In this document: positions 35,025 to 43,758 of the stretch, piece after piece
Layout: each line of letters begins with the position of its first letter
Numbering within the stretch: position 1 is the first letter of the stretch
Assembly (NCBI RefSeq): GCF_900110205.1
Contig: NZ_FOCV01000014.1
Span: 62,001-126,000, forward strand
Origin: Rhizobium tibeticum
Lineage (GTDB): Bacteria; Pseudomonadota; Alphaproteobacteria; Rhizobiales; Rhizobiaceae
Reading direction: 5' to 3'
DNA: 64,000 bases
The notes under the pieces: generated by a model
Databases searched by the model: none
What the model was told of the DNA's origin: nothing
Seen by the model: the letters and a program-made list of their open reading frames with translations, nothing else
Program-made: the position numbers and the translations under genes

Positions 35025-35990
35025 TCAGCTTGCCTTCGCACGCCAGACGATATTGCCGGTCTTCAGCTGCTTCGGGACGATGCCGAGCTTGTAGAACTCA
35101 TCGGCCAGCGCCTGCTGGTAGGCCGCAGCGGCGTCCGTAATGCCGGATACGCTGCCGAGATCGGCGCCGGCACGCGTCAGCGTCACGCGCGTTACCTCCG
35201 GCGGCACGCCGGTGATTTCGGAGAGCTCCTTGACTGTCGCTTCGAGATTGCTCTGTGCGGACCGGCCGACCTGCGCAAGTTCATCAAGCACGTCGACGAT
35301 CACCTGTCCGTTCGCATCGGTGAACTCGGCATTTGCAAGGAAGAAGCTGTAGGAGTCGACAATGCCCTCAGCCGTCGTCAGAACCCGCGTTTCGGGATCG
35401 GCCTGAGCAATGGCCAGATACGGATCCCAGATCGACCATGCATCGATGCTGCCGTTCTTGAAAGCAGCGGCCGCGTCCGGCGGGCTGAGATCCAGACCCT
35501 CGATATCTTCCGGCGTCAGGCCAGCCTTGCGCAAAGCCTTGACCGTTACATTGTGGGCGCTCGAACCGCGCTTGAAGGCGACTTTCTTGCCCTTGAGGTC
35601 TTCCAGCGTCTGGATCGGCGAATCTTTTCGGACAAGGATTGCCGAGCCTGCGGAACTGCCCCGATACAGTCCCACATAGTAGAGGTGGCCACCGGACGCC
35701 TGGGCGAAAAGCGGCGGCACGTCGCCCGTTGCACCGAAATCGAGCGCACCTGCGCCGAGCGCCTCCAAAAGCGGCGGACCGGAGGTGAATTCCGACCAGC
35801 TGACGGTGATGCCTCTGTCGGCAAGGCGCTTTTCCAGCGCGCCGCGCCGCTTGGCCAAAGCGAGTACCCCGTTCTTCTGCCAGCCGATGCGGAACTCAGA
35901 CGCTGCCGCACGCGCGCCTTGGATGCCCGGCAATAATGCCGTGGCCGCAGCCGCGCCGAAAAGCCCCAGTGTTTGACGTCGTGAAATCAC
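35025..35990 (-). CDS. ssuA: Aliphatic sulfonate ABC transporter binding protein
   Basis: Periplasmic binding protein of 321 residues (precursor). The N-terminus is a twin-arginine type signal: SRRQTLGLFG followed by a short hydrophobic Ala-rich run and an ARAA cleavage region near residue 28. The mature part has FRIGWQKNG, the ligand-cleft TSGPPLLEALGAGALDFG and GDVPPLFAQ, all standard for SsuA. The start is the GTG at 35990, seven bases after AAGGAGG; an in-frame ATG further upstream would place that ribosome binding site inside the gene. First gene of the cluster ssuA-ssuD-ssuC-ssuB. Confidence 0.92.
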   Translation of the reverse strand: MISRRQTLGLFGAAAATALLPGIQGARAAASEFRIGWQKNGVLALAKRRGALEKRLADRGITVSWSEFTSGPPLLEALGAGALDFGATGDVPPLFAQASGGHLYYVGLYRGSSAGSAILVRKDSPIQTLEDLKGKKVAFKRGSSAHNVTVKALRKAGLTPEDIEGLDLSPPDAAAAFKNGSIDAWSIWDPYLAIAQADPETRVLTTAEGIVDSYSFFLANAEFTDANGQVIVDVLDELAQVGRSAQSNLEATVKELSEITGVPPEVTRVTLTRAGADLGSVSGITDAAAAYQQALADEFYKLGIVPKQLKTGNIVWRAKAS

Positions 35991-36241
35991 AGTTGTTCCT
36001 CCTTGGAAGTCGGCAGGTCTCACCGCTCCAATGTTGCGATACTCCAATTCTGATAAACTCTATAAACTCGATCGACATTTATATTTATTATCTTTGTGCG
36101 CTTGCGGGATTATCCGGACCAGTATTCGCTGCTTTCGGAGAAAATTTTTCCCGTGCGAGGTCACTTGCTGCCCCGGGCGGCTTTTCGCGCGCGGTACTTT
36201 CGGCTAATCCTCGTGCCCTGCAATCGCGAAAGGATAGGCAC

Positions 36242-37111
36242 ATGGCAAAAGTCGCATTCATCGGTCTCGGCGTGATGGGGTTTCCCATGGCCGGCCACCT
36301 CAAGGTGAAAGGCGGCCATGACGTCACGGTCTATAACCGGACCGCAGGAAAGGCCGCCGCTTGGGCGGAGAAATTCGGCGGCAAGTCGGCCCCCACGCCC
36401 GCGGAAGCCGCAAGGGATGCGGATTTCGTCTTTACCTGTGTGGGCAATGACGATGATCTCCGCGCAGTGACAATGGGTGAGAACGGCGCTCTCGAGACGA
36501 TGAAGCCGGGTGCGATCCTGATCGACAATACGACCGCGAGCGCAGAAGTCGCCCGCGAGCTTTATGCCGCGGCGAAAGACAAGGGCTGTGGCTTTATCGA
36601 CGCCCCCGTCTCCGGCGGGCAGGCAGGCGCCGAAAACGGCATTCTGACGGTCATGTGCGGCGGCGATGAAGCCACGTTCGAGAAGGCGAAGCCGGTGATC
36701 GATGCTTACGCCCGAATGGCCGGCCTCATGGGACCGGCCGGTGCCGGTCAGCTAACCAAGATGATCAACCAGATCTGCATCGCCGGTCTCGTCCAGGGGC
36801 TCGCGGAAGGCATTCATTTCGGCAAGCGCGCCGGCCTCGACATCGAGAAGGTTGTCGAGGTTATCTCCAAGGGTGCCGCCGGCTCTTGGCAGATGGAGAA
36901 CAGGCACAAGACGATGAACGCAGGCAAGTACGACTTCGGCTTCGCCATCGATTGGATGCGCAAGGATCTCGGGATCGTCCTCAACGAAGCGCGCCGCAAC
37001 GGCGCGAAGCTGCCGGTCACCGCCCTTGTCGACCAGTTTTACGGCGACGTACAGGCCATGGGCGGCAACAGATGGGATACGTCCTCGCTGTTGGCTCGAC
37101 TCGAGAAATGA
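36242..37111 (+). CDS. NAD(P)-dependent beta-hydroxyacid dehydrogenase (GarR/HIBADH family)
   Basis: Oxidoreductase of 289 residues, most like 2-hydroxy-3-oxopropionate, glyoxylate/succinic semialdehyde or 3-hydroxyisobutyrate reductases. The Rossmann motif FIGLGVMGFPMAGHL starts at residue 5. The substrate-binding DAPVSGGQAGAENG is near 120, and the catalytic Lys lies in LTKMINQ near 170. The basic residue in the NRT segment after the second strand suggests NADP(H). I chose the ATG at 36242, preceded by AAAGGA; the frame is open upstream but lacks a ribosome binding site. The stop overlaps the next gene (ATGA). Confidence 0.87.
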   Translation: MAKVAFIGLGVMGFPMAGHLKVKGGHDVTVYNRTAGKAAAWAEKFGGKSAPTPAEAARDADFVFTCVGNDDDLRAVTMGENGALETMKPGAILIDNTTASAEVARELYAAAKDKGCGFIDAPVSGGQAGAENGILTVMCGGDEATFEKAKPVIDAYARMAGLMGPAGAGQLTKMINQICIAGLVQGLAEGIHFGKRAGLDIEKVVEVISKGAAGSWQMENRHKTMNAGKYDFGFAIDWMRKDLGIVLNEARRNGAKLPVTALVDQFYGDVQAMGGNRWDTSSLLARLEK

Positions 37112-37788
37112 TCGGCCCTTCCTCCAGCGCCGCGGAGCTCATTGCGCATCTGCAGGCGTTGCGCTCGGAGGAAAATATCGCAGGTATGGCCCGTTTCGGT
37201 ATCGTCACCGAGACGGCGCTCGGAATCTCCAATCCAGACCTCCAAAAGATCGCCAGAGCAGCGAAGCGAAACCACGCCAGTGCCCTCGAGCTTTGGCAGA
37301 GCAACGTCCGCGAGGCGCGTCTACTCGCACTCTATACGGCGGAACCGGAGAAGCTCACACCAGATATCGCGCGAACCTGGGCCGATAATTTCGACTCGTG
37401 GGAAATAGTCGATTGCGCGGCCGATCTTTGCGTCGAGGCCCGCATCGAGGCACTCGTCCCCGAATTCGCAGCTGATGATCGGGAGTTTGTTCGGCGAACC
37501 GCCTTCGCGATGATAGCAGGCGCTGCCGTTCATTTGAAGCAAGAGCCGGACGAGACGTTGCTGGCATGGCTTCCGCTCATAGCGGCACATGCTGCCGACC
37601 CGCGCAATTTCGTGCGCAAGGCGGTGAACTGGGCGCTGAGAAACATCGGCAAACGCAACCTCCGCTGTCATCGTCGTGCGCTGGCACTTGCCGAGCGCCT
37701 TGCCGCGTCGGACGACCGGACAGCCCGCTGGATCGGCAAGGATGCAGTCCGGGAACTGACCAGCGAGAAGGTCGTCGCTAGGCTGTAG
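37108..37788 (+). CDS. DNA alkylation repair protein (AlkD-like, HEAT repeats)
   Basis: Predicted helical-repeat DNA-binding protein of 226 residues from the AlkC/AlkD superfamily, which excise or recognise alkylated bases. Conserved features are NFDSWEIVDCAADL near residue 94 and the FVRKAVNWALRNIGKRN block near 172, both hallmarks of the AlkD-like group. Whether it has glycosylase activity cannot be read from sequence. The start overlaps the dehydrogenase stop by four bases; the pairing with a metabolic dehydrogenase looks incidental. Confidence 0.85.
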   Translation: MIGPSSSAAELIAHLQALRSEENIAGMARFGIVTETALGISNPDLQKIARAAKRNHASALELWQSNVREARLLALYTAEPEKLTPDIARTWADNFDSWEIVDCAADLCVEARIEALVPEFAADDREFVRRTAFAMIAGAAVHLKQEPDETLLAWLPLIAAHAADPRNFVRKAVNWALRNIGKRNLRCHRRALALAERLAASDDRTARWIGKDAVRELTSEKVVARL

Positions 37789-37877
37789 CGGACATCGGCG
37801 GCACAGTGATCGCCGCATTCGTCCGTCAAAGAGCAGCGGGCGGACGATCTTCGCCCACCCACTGTCCCTCCTGCCAA

Positions 37878-38867
37878 CTATTTCTGGATGCAGGTATCGA
37901 CCGTATCCTTCGTGCACTCATCGAGGCCGGTGAAAACAGGATCCTCGACCGGCTTGCCGGCGATCAGATCCATCATCACCGATGGTGCCTTGTAGCCCAT
38001 CTCGAATGGCCGCTGGCCGACAAGTGCCGTCACGAGGCCTTCCTTGGCGATGGCGACTTCATCGCCGATCGTGTCGGCCGCACCGATGACGAACTCGTTC
38101 TTGCTAATCTTCTCAGCCATCGGCTTGAACAGGTCGCGATAGGGCTGCGGCGCGCCGAACAGCGGCCAGCCGCCCATGATGCCGAAGGCATCGAGGTCGG
38201 GGTTGGCGGCGAGAATATCGGTCATCGCCTGCACCCCCGTGGCGCCGTTGTCGTTCGTGAAGACCGGGCAACCGGCAACTTCCGTCCACCCGCCCTCGCC
38301 TTTCAGCTCGGCCAGGCCTTTCTGGCCGGTCAGGGTGTCACGCATCCCCTGAGCGCGGCGAAGGATATTGTCGGCGCCAGGATTACCTTCGATCGTGCAG
38401 ATCTTGCCGCCCTTCGGCTTTGCTTTCTTGATGTATTCGCCGATGCGTGCGCCCATCAGATAATTGTCGGTGCCGAGATACGTCTTGCGCAGTGCTGAGT
38501 CTTCTGCCGCAAGGTCGGCGTCGAGCGTCATGACAGGCACTTTAGGGTTTGCCGTTTTCAGCGTCTGTGCGATCAGTTTGGCATTCGACGGTGAAATGGC
38601 GATGGCCGCCGTTTCCGCTTTGCCCAATACATCCTGAACGATTTGCGCCTCGCCGGCTTCATCGGAGGTCGATGCAGGACCGGTGTAGAAGCATTCATAT
38701 TCGGAGTCCGGATTTTCCTTGTTCCACTTCTGGCAACCTTGGTTAATCGCCTCGAAGAACGGGTTGTCGAGGCCCTTCACGACGATGACCAACTGTTTCT
38801 TGGCCGCCAGGGCCTGTCCGGCGGTCAGCGCCAGCACCGCGGCTGTAAGCAATAATGCCTTCCTCAT
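37878..38867 (-). CDS. Sugar ABC transporter periplasmic binding protein
   Basis: Pentose/hexose-type binding protein (Peripla_BP_4, RbsB/XylF/FrcB class) of 329 residues. It has a signal peptide (LLLTAAVLALTAGQALA, cleavage near 23) followed by the first strand QLVIVVKGLDNPFFEAIN typical of the class. Four cysteines occur in the mature part (CQKW, ECFY, GCPVF, ECTK...TC), so disulfides are possible. The ATG at 38867 is five bases after GGAGG. The epimerase gene is 46 bp upstream on the same strand; ATPase and permease genes are on the opposite strand. The sugar is unknown. Confidence 0.87.
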   Translation of the reverse strand: MRKALLLTAAVLALTAGQALAAKKQLVIVVKGLDNPFFEAINQGCQKWNKENPDSEYECFYTGPASTSDEAGEAQIVQDVLGKAETAAIAISPSNAKLIAQTLKTANPKVPVMTLDADLAAEDSALRKTYLGTDNYLMGARIGEYIKKAKPKGGKICTIEGNPGADNILRRAQGMRDTLTGQKGLAELKGEGGWTEVAGCPVFTNDNGATGVQAMTDILAANPDLDAFGIMGGWPLFGAPQPYRDLFKPMAEKISKNEFVIGAADTIGDEVAIAKEGLVTALVGQRPFEMGYKAPSVMMDLIAGKPVEDPVFTGLDECTKDTVDTCIQK

Positions 38868-38913
38868 AGTTACCTCCCATTGAAAATGGCGGACGCCATC
38901 GCCCGCCACATGA

Positions 38914-39894
38914 TCAACCCGGATACCAGACGATGCGAGGATCCTCCTCCGAACGCACATACCCCCAGGCCGAGTCGATAAGCATTTCCGGATCGTAGAC
39001 GGGCCGCCATCCAAGCAGGTACTTCGCCTTGCTGTTGTCCATCCAGTTCGAATGGAACTGGCTCGGTATGTCGACCGAGCCGAGCCCGCGCGTCCGTGCA
39101 AGGTAGGCGGCAACCTCACCGTAGTCGACGGGTCGGTCCATGCAAATGTTGAACAGCTGACCTTTGGCGCGCGGATTGTCGAGCGCGGCAAGGATCGCGG
39201 AGACGAGGTCGTCCACGTGAACGAAATTGCGCTTCAAGGGCCTGCCGTCAGCATCACGCAACAGCGGAACCGCGTGCTCCCGCGCATAGCGTTCCGCGTC
39301 AGCCCGCGGCACGAGCGCATTCCAGTCCGGTCCGCCGAAAACGTCGTCGCCGAACGACAATGTGAACTTGAAGTCGTCCTTCTCCATGATCCAGGGCGCA
39401 CGCAGGCAGCAGCCATTGATGCCGTACTGGATTTGGAACTGCACCAGCATCACCTCTTCCAGCACCTTCGACAGCGCATAGCAGCCGGGATAGGCCTGAT
39501 GCGGCGTCGCTTCAGTGATTGGCGCTTCATGGCGATAGAAGAAGTGCCCGATCCCGGCATCGCCGCCGATGAGAATGAATTGGCGCGCAGTGGCGCTCGT
39601 TCTGAAGCCATCGAGAAGCCAGAAAAGTCCCTTGACGGTGACGTCCATGACGTCGTCTGGCGTCTCCTTGCACGTCGCGAGATGCACGACATGCGTGACA
39701 TCAGCGAGCGCATTCCTCACCGCCTCGCGATCGCTGATCGAGCCGCGCACCGCCTCGACACGCTCGGTTTCTGGGCACAAGCGATTATGACAAAGCGCGC
39801 GAATGCGCGCCTTTGAAAATCGCGGATCGTCGAGCAGCCCACCGATGAAGTGCTGCCCGACCTTGCCCGTTGCGCCGGTGACAAGGATCAGCAT
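38914..39894 (-). CDS. NAD-dependent epimerase/dehydratase family protein
   Basis: Extended SDR of 326 residues with TGATGKVGQHFIG at its N-terminus (GxxGxxG, NAD binding), the DVTHVVHLA segment near 68, and the catalytic YALSK near 140. The C-terminal part (LFNICMDRPVDYGEVA near 245) is that of sugar-modifying epimerases. A likely role is in catabolism of the sugar or sugar acid imported by the adjacent ABC system (inference). The ATG at 39894 follows GGAGGAG. First gene of the leftward half of the divergent sugar unit. Confidence 0.85.
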   Translation of the reverse strand: MLILVTGATGKVGQHFIGGLLDDPRFSKARIRALCHNRLCPETERVEAVRGSISDREAVRNALADVTHVVHLATCKETPDDVMDVTVKGLFWLLDGFRTSATARQFILIGGDAGIGHFFYRHEAPITEATPHQAYPGCYALSKVLEEVMLVQFQIQYGINGCCLRAPWIMEKDDFKFTLSFGDDVFGGPDWNALVPRADAERYAREHAVPLLRDADGRPLKRNFVHVDDLVSAILAALDNPRAKGQLFNICMDRPVDYGEVAAYLARTRGLGSVDIPSQFHSNWMDNSKAKYLLGWRPVYDPEMLIDSAWGYVRSEEDPRIVWYPG

Positions 39895-39945
39895 GATCTC
39901 CTCCAACAACAGCTAATATACAGACACTTCTGCGCGTCAACGAAA

Positions 39946-39970
39946 TTGTACTACAAAACGAATAATTGTA
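39946..39970. promoter_or_regulatory. Palindromic operator candidate in the divergent sugar-transport promoter
   Basis: TTGTA-C-TACAA is a perfect palindrome at 39946-39956, and a further half-site TTGTA lies at 39966-39970. It sits between the epimerase start and the divergent ATPase gene. Symmetry and composition resemble sites for GntR/FadR-type repressors; no such regulator is encoded next to this unit. Confidence 0.5.
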
Positions 39971-40110
39971 GCGGGGACCGCAAATTAGCGACATCCGATT
40001 GACGGATTCGCGTGGTTCTGGATAAATGTCGAGAGCGCTCGCGGGGAGGAAACTGGCGGGCGAAATCGCGGCTCGAAACAGGGTCGCGGCTTTGGGAGGC
40101 TAGACGTCTG

Positions 40111-40851
<741 letters not shown>

Positions 40852-40886
40852 TGCGTACCCGGTCCTAACGTAAGCGAAGGTCGACC

Positions 40887-41885
40887 ATGGCAATAACCCT
40901 CGATCAGACGATAGCGCAGAAGCAACGCAGCTGGTTCGCATCCGTATTCGCGAGCCAGACCTTCTGGGTTCTCGTTGCCGTCGTTCTCGCCTGTATCTTC
41001 CTGTCCTTCGCGACCAGCTCCTTCGCCACGCCCGCCAACCTTTACAACATCACCCGCAACGTCACCTTCATCGCGATCATCGCGCTCGGCATGACGCTGG
41101 TCATCATCACGGGCGGCATCGACCTCTCGGTCGGTTCCGTCCTTTGCCTCTGTAGCATGGTGCTCGCGGTTACCATGCATGCCGGGTACGGCATCGGAAC
41201 GGGCATTGCAGCCTCGATTGGCACAGCGCTTGTGGTCGGCGCGTTCAATGGCATCCTGATCGCCTATCTCGGTTTCCCGCCCTTTGTCGTCACGCTCGGC
41301 ATGTTGTCGATTGCCCGCAGCCTCGCGATGGTGGCCTCGAACAATACCGTCGTCTTCCAGTTTGGCCCGGATCACGACAAGCTGCTGGCGCTCGGCGGCG
41401 GCGCATGGCTCTTCGGCATCGCCAACCCAGTGCTATACATGGCGGTTCTGGCACTTTTGACCGGTTTTGTGCTGCGCTGGACACGATTTGGTCGCTACGT
41501 CTTCGCCATCGGTGGAAACGAGCACGCCGCGACGCTGACCGGCGTGCCCGTCAGGAAGATCAAGGTCGCGATCTATATGATCTCGGCGTTGTCGGCCGGT
41601 GTTGCCGGCATCATCCAGACCGGCTGGCTTGGCGCCGTAACCACGAACATCGGCGCGGGCATGGAACTACAGGTGATTGCCGCAGCCGTCATCGGCGGCG
41701 CCAATCTCGCCGGCGGCGTCGGCACCGCCTTCGGTGCCATCGTCGGCGCTGCCTTGATCGAAGTCATCCGAAACAGCCTTGGCTTGCTTGGTATCAACGC
41801 CTTCTGGCAGGGCACCTTCATCGGCGGCGCGATCGTTCTCGCGGTTCTTTTCGACCGGCTGAGAAACCTGCGGCAAAGCGAGTAG
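40887..41885 (+). CDS. Sugar ABC transporter permease (RbsC/FrcC class)
   Basis: Inner-membrane permease of 332 residues with eight to ten helices. The family signature ITGGIDLSVGSVL lies near residue 72, the GRYVFAIGGNEHAA docking loop near 202, and AAVIGGANLAGGVGT near 270. It completes the divergent sugar uptake unit with the ATPase before it and the binding protein and epimerase on the opposite strand. The start ATG at 40887 follows a weak GAAGGTC site. Confidence 0.9.
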   Translation: MAITLDQTIAQKQRSWFASVFASQTFWVLVAVVLACIFLSFATSSFATPANLYNITRNVTFIAIIALGMTLVIITGGIDLSVGSVLCLCSMVLAVTMHAGYGIGTGIAASIGTALVVGAFNGILIAYLGFPPFVVTLGMLSIARSLAMVASNNTVVFQFGPDHDKLLALGGGAWLFGIANPVLYMAVLALLTGFVLRWTRFGRYVFAIGGNEHAATLTGVPVRKIKVAIYMISALSAGVAGIIQTGWLGAVTTNIGAGMELQVIAAAVIGGANLAGGVGTAFGAIVGAALIEVIRNSLGLLGINAFWQGTFIGGAIVLAVLFDRLRNLRQSE

Positions 41886-41915
41886 CAGAAGGCGCAGCGA
41901 CTAGCGGCGTGCCCC

Positions 41916-42404
41916 TCAGTCCTCGTTCGATTTGGCGTTGTCGAGAATCATGTAATCGAGCGGCAGCTGCGTCGAATACTTGATCTGCTCCATGGCGAAG
42001 GTGGAAGACACGTCGCGGATTTCGATCTTCGCGATCATCCGCTTGTAGAAGGCGTCATAGGCGGCAATATCCGGCACGACCACGCGCAGCAAATAGTCCA
42101 CGTCGCCGCTCATGCGATAGAACTCGACCACCTCGGGAAAATCGGCAACGACTTCCGAAAAACGCCGCAGCCACTCGATCGAGTGCGTTGCTGTCCGGAT
42201 CGACACGAAGACCGTGACCTTGGTGTTGACCTTTTCCGGATCAAGGATGGCGACGCGGCGCTTGATGACGCCATCCTCTTCCATCTTCTGGATGCGCCGC
42301 CAGCAGGGTGTCGTGGAAAGCCCGACCTTCTTGGCGAGATCGGCAACGGCCAGAGTCGAATCTTCCTGCAAAAGGCGCAGGATCTTGCGGTCAAGACGGT
42401 CCAT
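41916..42404 (-). CDS. Lrp/AsnC family transcriptional regulator
   Basis: Amino-acid-responsive regulator of 162 residues. The N-terminal helix-turn-helix is LDRKILRLLQEDSTLAVAD then LAKKVGLSTTPCWRRIQKME (about residues 4-45), followed by the linker GVIKRRVAILDPEKV. The C-terminal RAM ligand-binding domain spans about 70-150 with the conserved YRMSGDVDYLLRVVV block near 96. It is longer than AsnC itself and close to the Lrp subgroup. The ATG follows GAAGGGG. It lies 67 bp downstream of the DNA glycosylase-like gene on the same strand. Target genes are unknown. Confidence 0.9.
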   Translation of the reverse strand: MDRLDRKILRLLQEDSTLAVADLAKKVGLSTTPCWRRIQKMEEDGVIKRRVAILDPEKVNTKVTVFVSIRTATHSIEWLRRFSEVVADFPEVVEFYRMSGDVDYLLRVVVPDIAAYDAFYKRMIAKIEIRDVSSTFAMEQIKYSTQLPLDYMILDNAKSNED

Positions 42405-42471
42405 ACAGCAAAGCCCCTTCGAATTATTTTCTCTGTATAGCGCGATTCCGGCAGTTTAAAAGAATTTTGTT

Positions 42472-43122
42472 TCAGTCAGTCAGGAGTTTCACGCGTTCCC
42501 GCAAAACTGGCAGCAGCTCCGCCTCGAACCACGGATTGCGCTTGATCCAGGCCGTGTTGCGCCAACTCGGATGTGGCAGTGGCAAAATTGCCGGTGAGCG
42601 CCGATGCGATAGCGTCGCCCGCCAGGCCCGCACTGTCTCGGTCATGTTTTCACGGCGCTCGGCGCCCATGTGCCAGGCCTGCGCATATTGGCCGACCGCC
42701 AACAGAAGTTCGATCTGCGGCATCGCCGAAATCGTCCCGCTCTGCCAGTGTCGTGCGCATTCGCGGCGCGGCGGCAGGTCGCTACCCTTGGCGTCATAGC
42801 CAGGAAAACAGAAGCCCATCGGCACGATGGCGAAGCGATCGCGGTCGTAAAACGTCTCCCGATCGACCTGCAGCCAGTCGCGCAGGCGATCGCCGGATGC
42901 ATCGTTGAACGGAACGCCCGTCTCGTGAACCCTGAGGCCAGGCGCCTGCCCCGCGATCAATATCCTCGCCTTCGACGATATCACGGCGACTGGCCGCGGC
43001 TCATGCGGCAAACGAGCGACCGCCCCGCCAAGCGGCGCGTCACGACAGATGCGGCAGGCTGCAATCTCCTGCCGAAGAGCATCCAGCACCCACTCGTCCG
43101 GCGCGTTTTTCCCCATCACCAT
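42472..43122 (-). CDS. Uracil-DNA glycosylase superfamily protein
   Basis: Single-domain protein of 216 residues. The active-site-like segment GQAPGLRVHETGVPFNDASG lies near residue 56, and a late PLPHPSWRN motif (H-P-S-x-R-N) near 179 gives the usual DNA-intercalation loop. The CRIC pair near residue 23 lacks the full set of four cysteines needed for the Fe-S cluster of family 4 enzymes, so it may be a cluster-free branch. The start is at 43122 (or the ATG two codons later), overlapping the end of the nuclease gene by seven bases. Actual glycosylase activity is not proved by sequence. Confidence 0.82.
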   Translation of the reverse strand: MVMGKNAPDEWVLDALRQEIAACRICRDAPLGGAVARLPHEPRPVAVISSKARILIAGQAPGLRVHETGVPFNDASGDRLRDWLQVDRETFYDRDRFAIVPMGFCFPGYDAKGSDLPPRRECARHWQSGTISAMPQIELLLAVGQYAQAWHMGAERRENMTETVRAWRATLSHRRSPAILPLPHPSWRNTAWIKRNPWFEAELLPVLRERVKLLTD

Positions 43123-43652
43123 CCAAGCAACCCCATGATGCCACGAGCATCTGCACGCGGCGCATGGTCGCGCACGCTGCGTGGCATCTCGAACGTGCCT
43201 GCCCAGAGTCCGGCTTTCTCCACCCGCGCCAGCGCTTCCTCGTCGCCATAGGCGCCATAGGATACCGCCATGCCTCTGCGCACCATTGCAGCGTTAAGAT
43301 CGACTTCGCCGGAATGACAGACGACAAGCAGACGATCGAACCGGTCCCGTTCCGTCCCGCTGCACTGCGTATCTGCCGGCATGATAAGAACCTGCAGTGC
43401 CCGCTTCGCCTCCTGCCCGCATGCCCATGCCCTGCCTGCCCGTTCGCACCTCTGGCTGAGCTCCGGCGCATCGATGCCGTAAAGCCGCATTCGCTCCTTG
43501 CCGAGGTTCAGGCTGTCGCCGTCCGCCACATGAAATTGGCCGGAATAAGCCGTTTCGGCCCCGTCGTTCAGCTTGGCTGCAATCAGCCACAGGAACGCCA
43601 GCAGAGCCAGCGCCGTCACGCCGTCGCGCATCACCCGCAAACCGCGTGTCAC
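43116..43652 (-). CDS. Secreted or membrane-anchored thermonuclease-family protein
   Basis: Staphylococcal-nuclease-like (SNase) protein of 178 residues. A hydrophobic N-terminal helix (GVTALALLAFLWLIAA) acts as signal or anchor. The SNase core starts near residue 40: HVADGDSLNLGKERMRLYGIDAPE, where the acidic Asp residues and Arg-Leu-x-Gly-Ile-Asp-Ala-Pro-Glu are the metal and catalytic region. RFDRLLVVCHSG near 103 and LNAAMVRRGMAVSYG near 118 follow. The start is GTG at 43652, seven bases after GGAGG. It is coupled to the glycosylase-like gene by a seven-base overlap. Confidence 0.87.
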   Translation of the reverse strand: MTRGLRVMRDGVTALALLAFLWLIAAKLNDGAETAYSGQFHVADGDSLNLGKERMRLYGIDAPELSQRCERAGRAWACGQEAKRALQVLIMPADTQCSGTERDRFDRLLVVCHSGEVDLNAAMVRRGMAVSYGAYGDEEALARVEKAGLWAGTFEMPRSVRDHAPRADARGIMGLLGW

Positions 43653-43758
43653 GGTTTCGCCTCCTTCAAAAACAAATCCTTGGCAAAGATGCCTAACATC
43701 ATCTTAAGGATTGCGGTCTAGGGTGTAGACACCCGCGGATCAAGTTTCAACGTGCACA

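Noticed and set aside
35936..36241. N-terminal extension of the beta-hydroxyacid dehydrogenase (about 100 extra residues)
   Set aside because: The extension overlaps the divergent ssuA promoter region and lacks a ribosome binding site; the Rossmann motif starts five residues after the chosen ATG.
42472..43122. Calling the glycosylase-like protein a family 4 Fe-S uracil-DNA glycosylase
   Set aside because: Only one nearby cysteine pair is visible; the set of four cluster ligands is not present.
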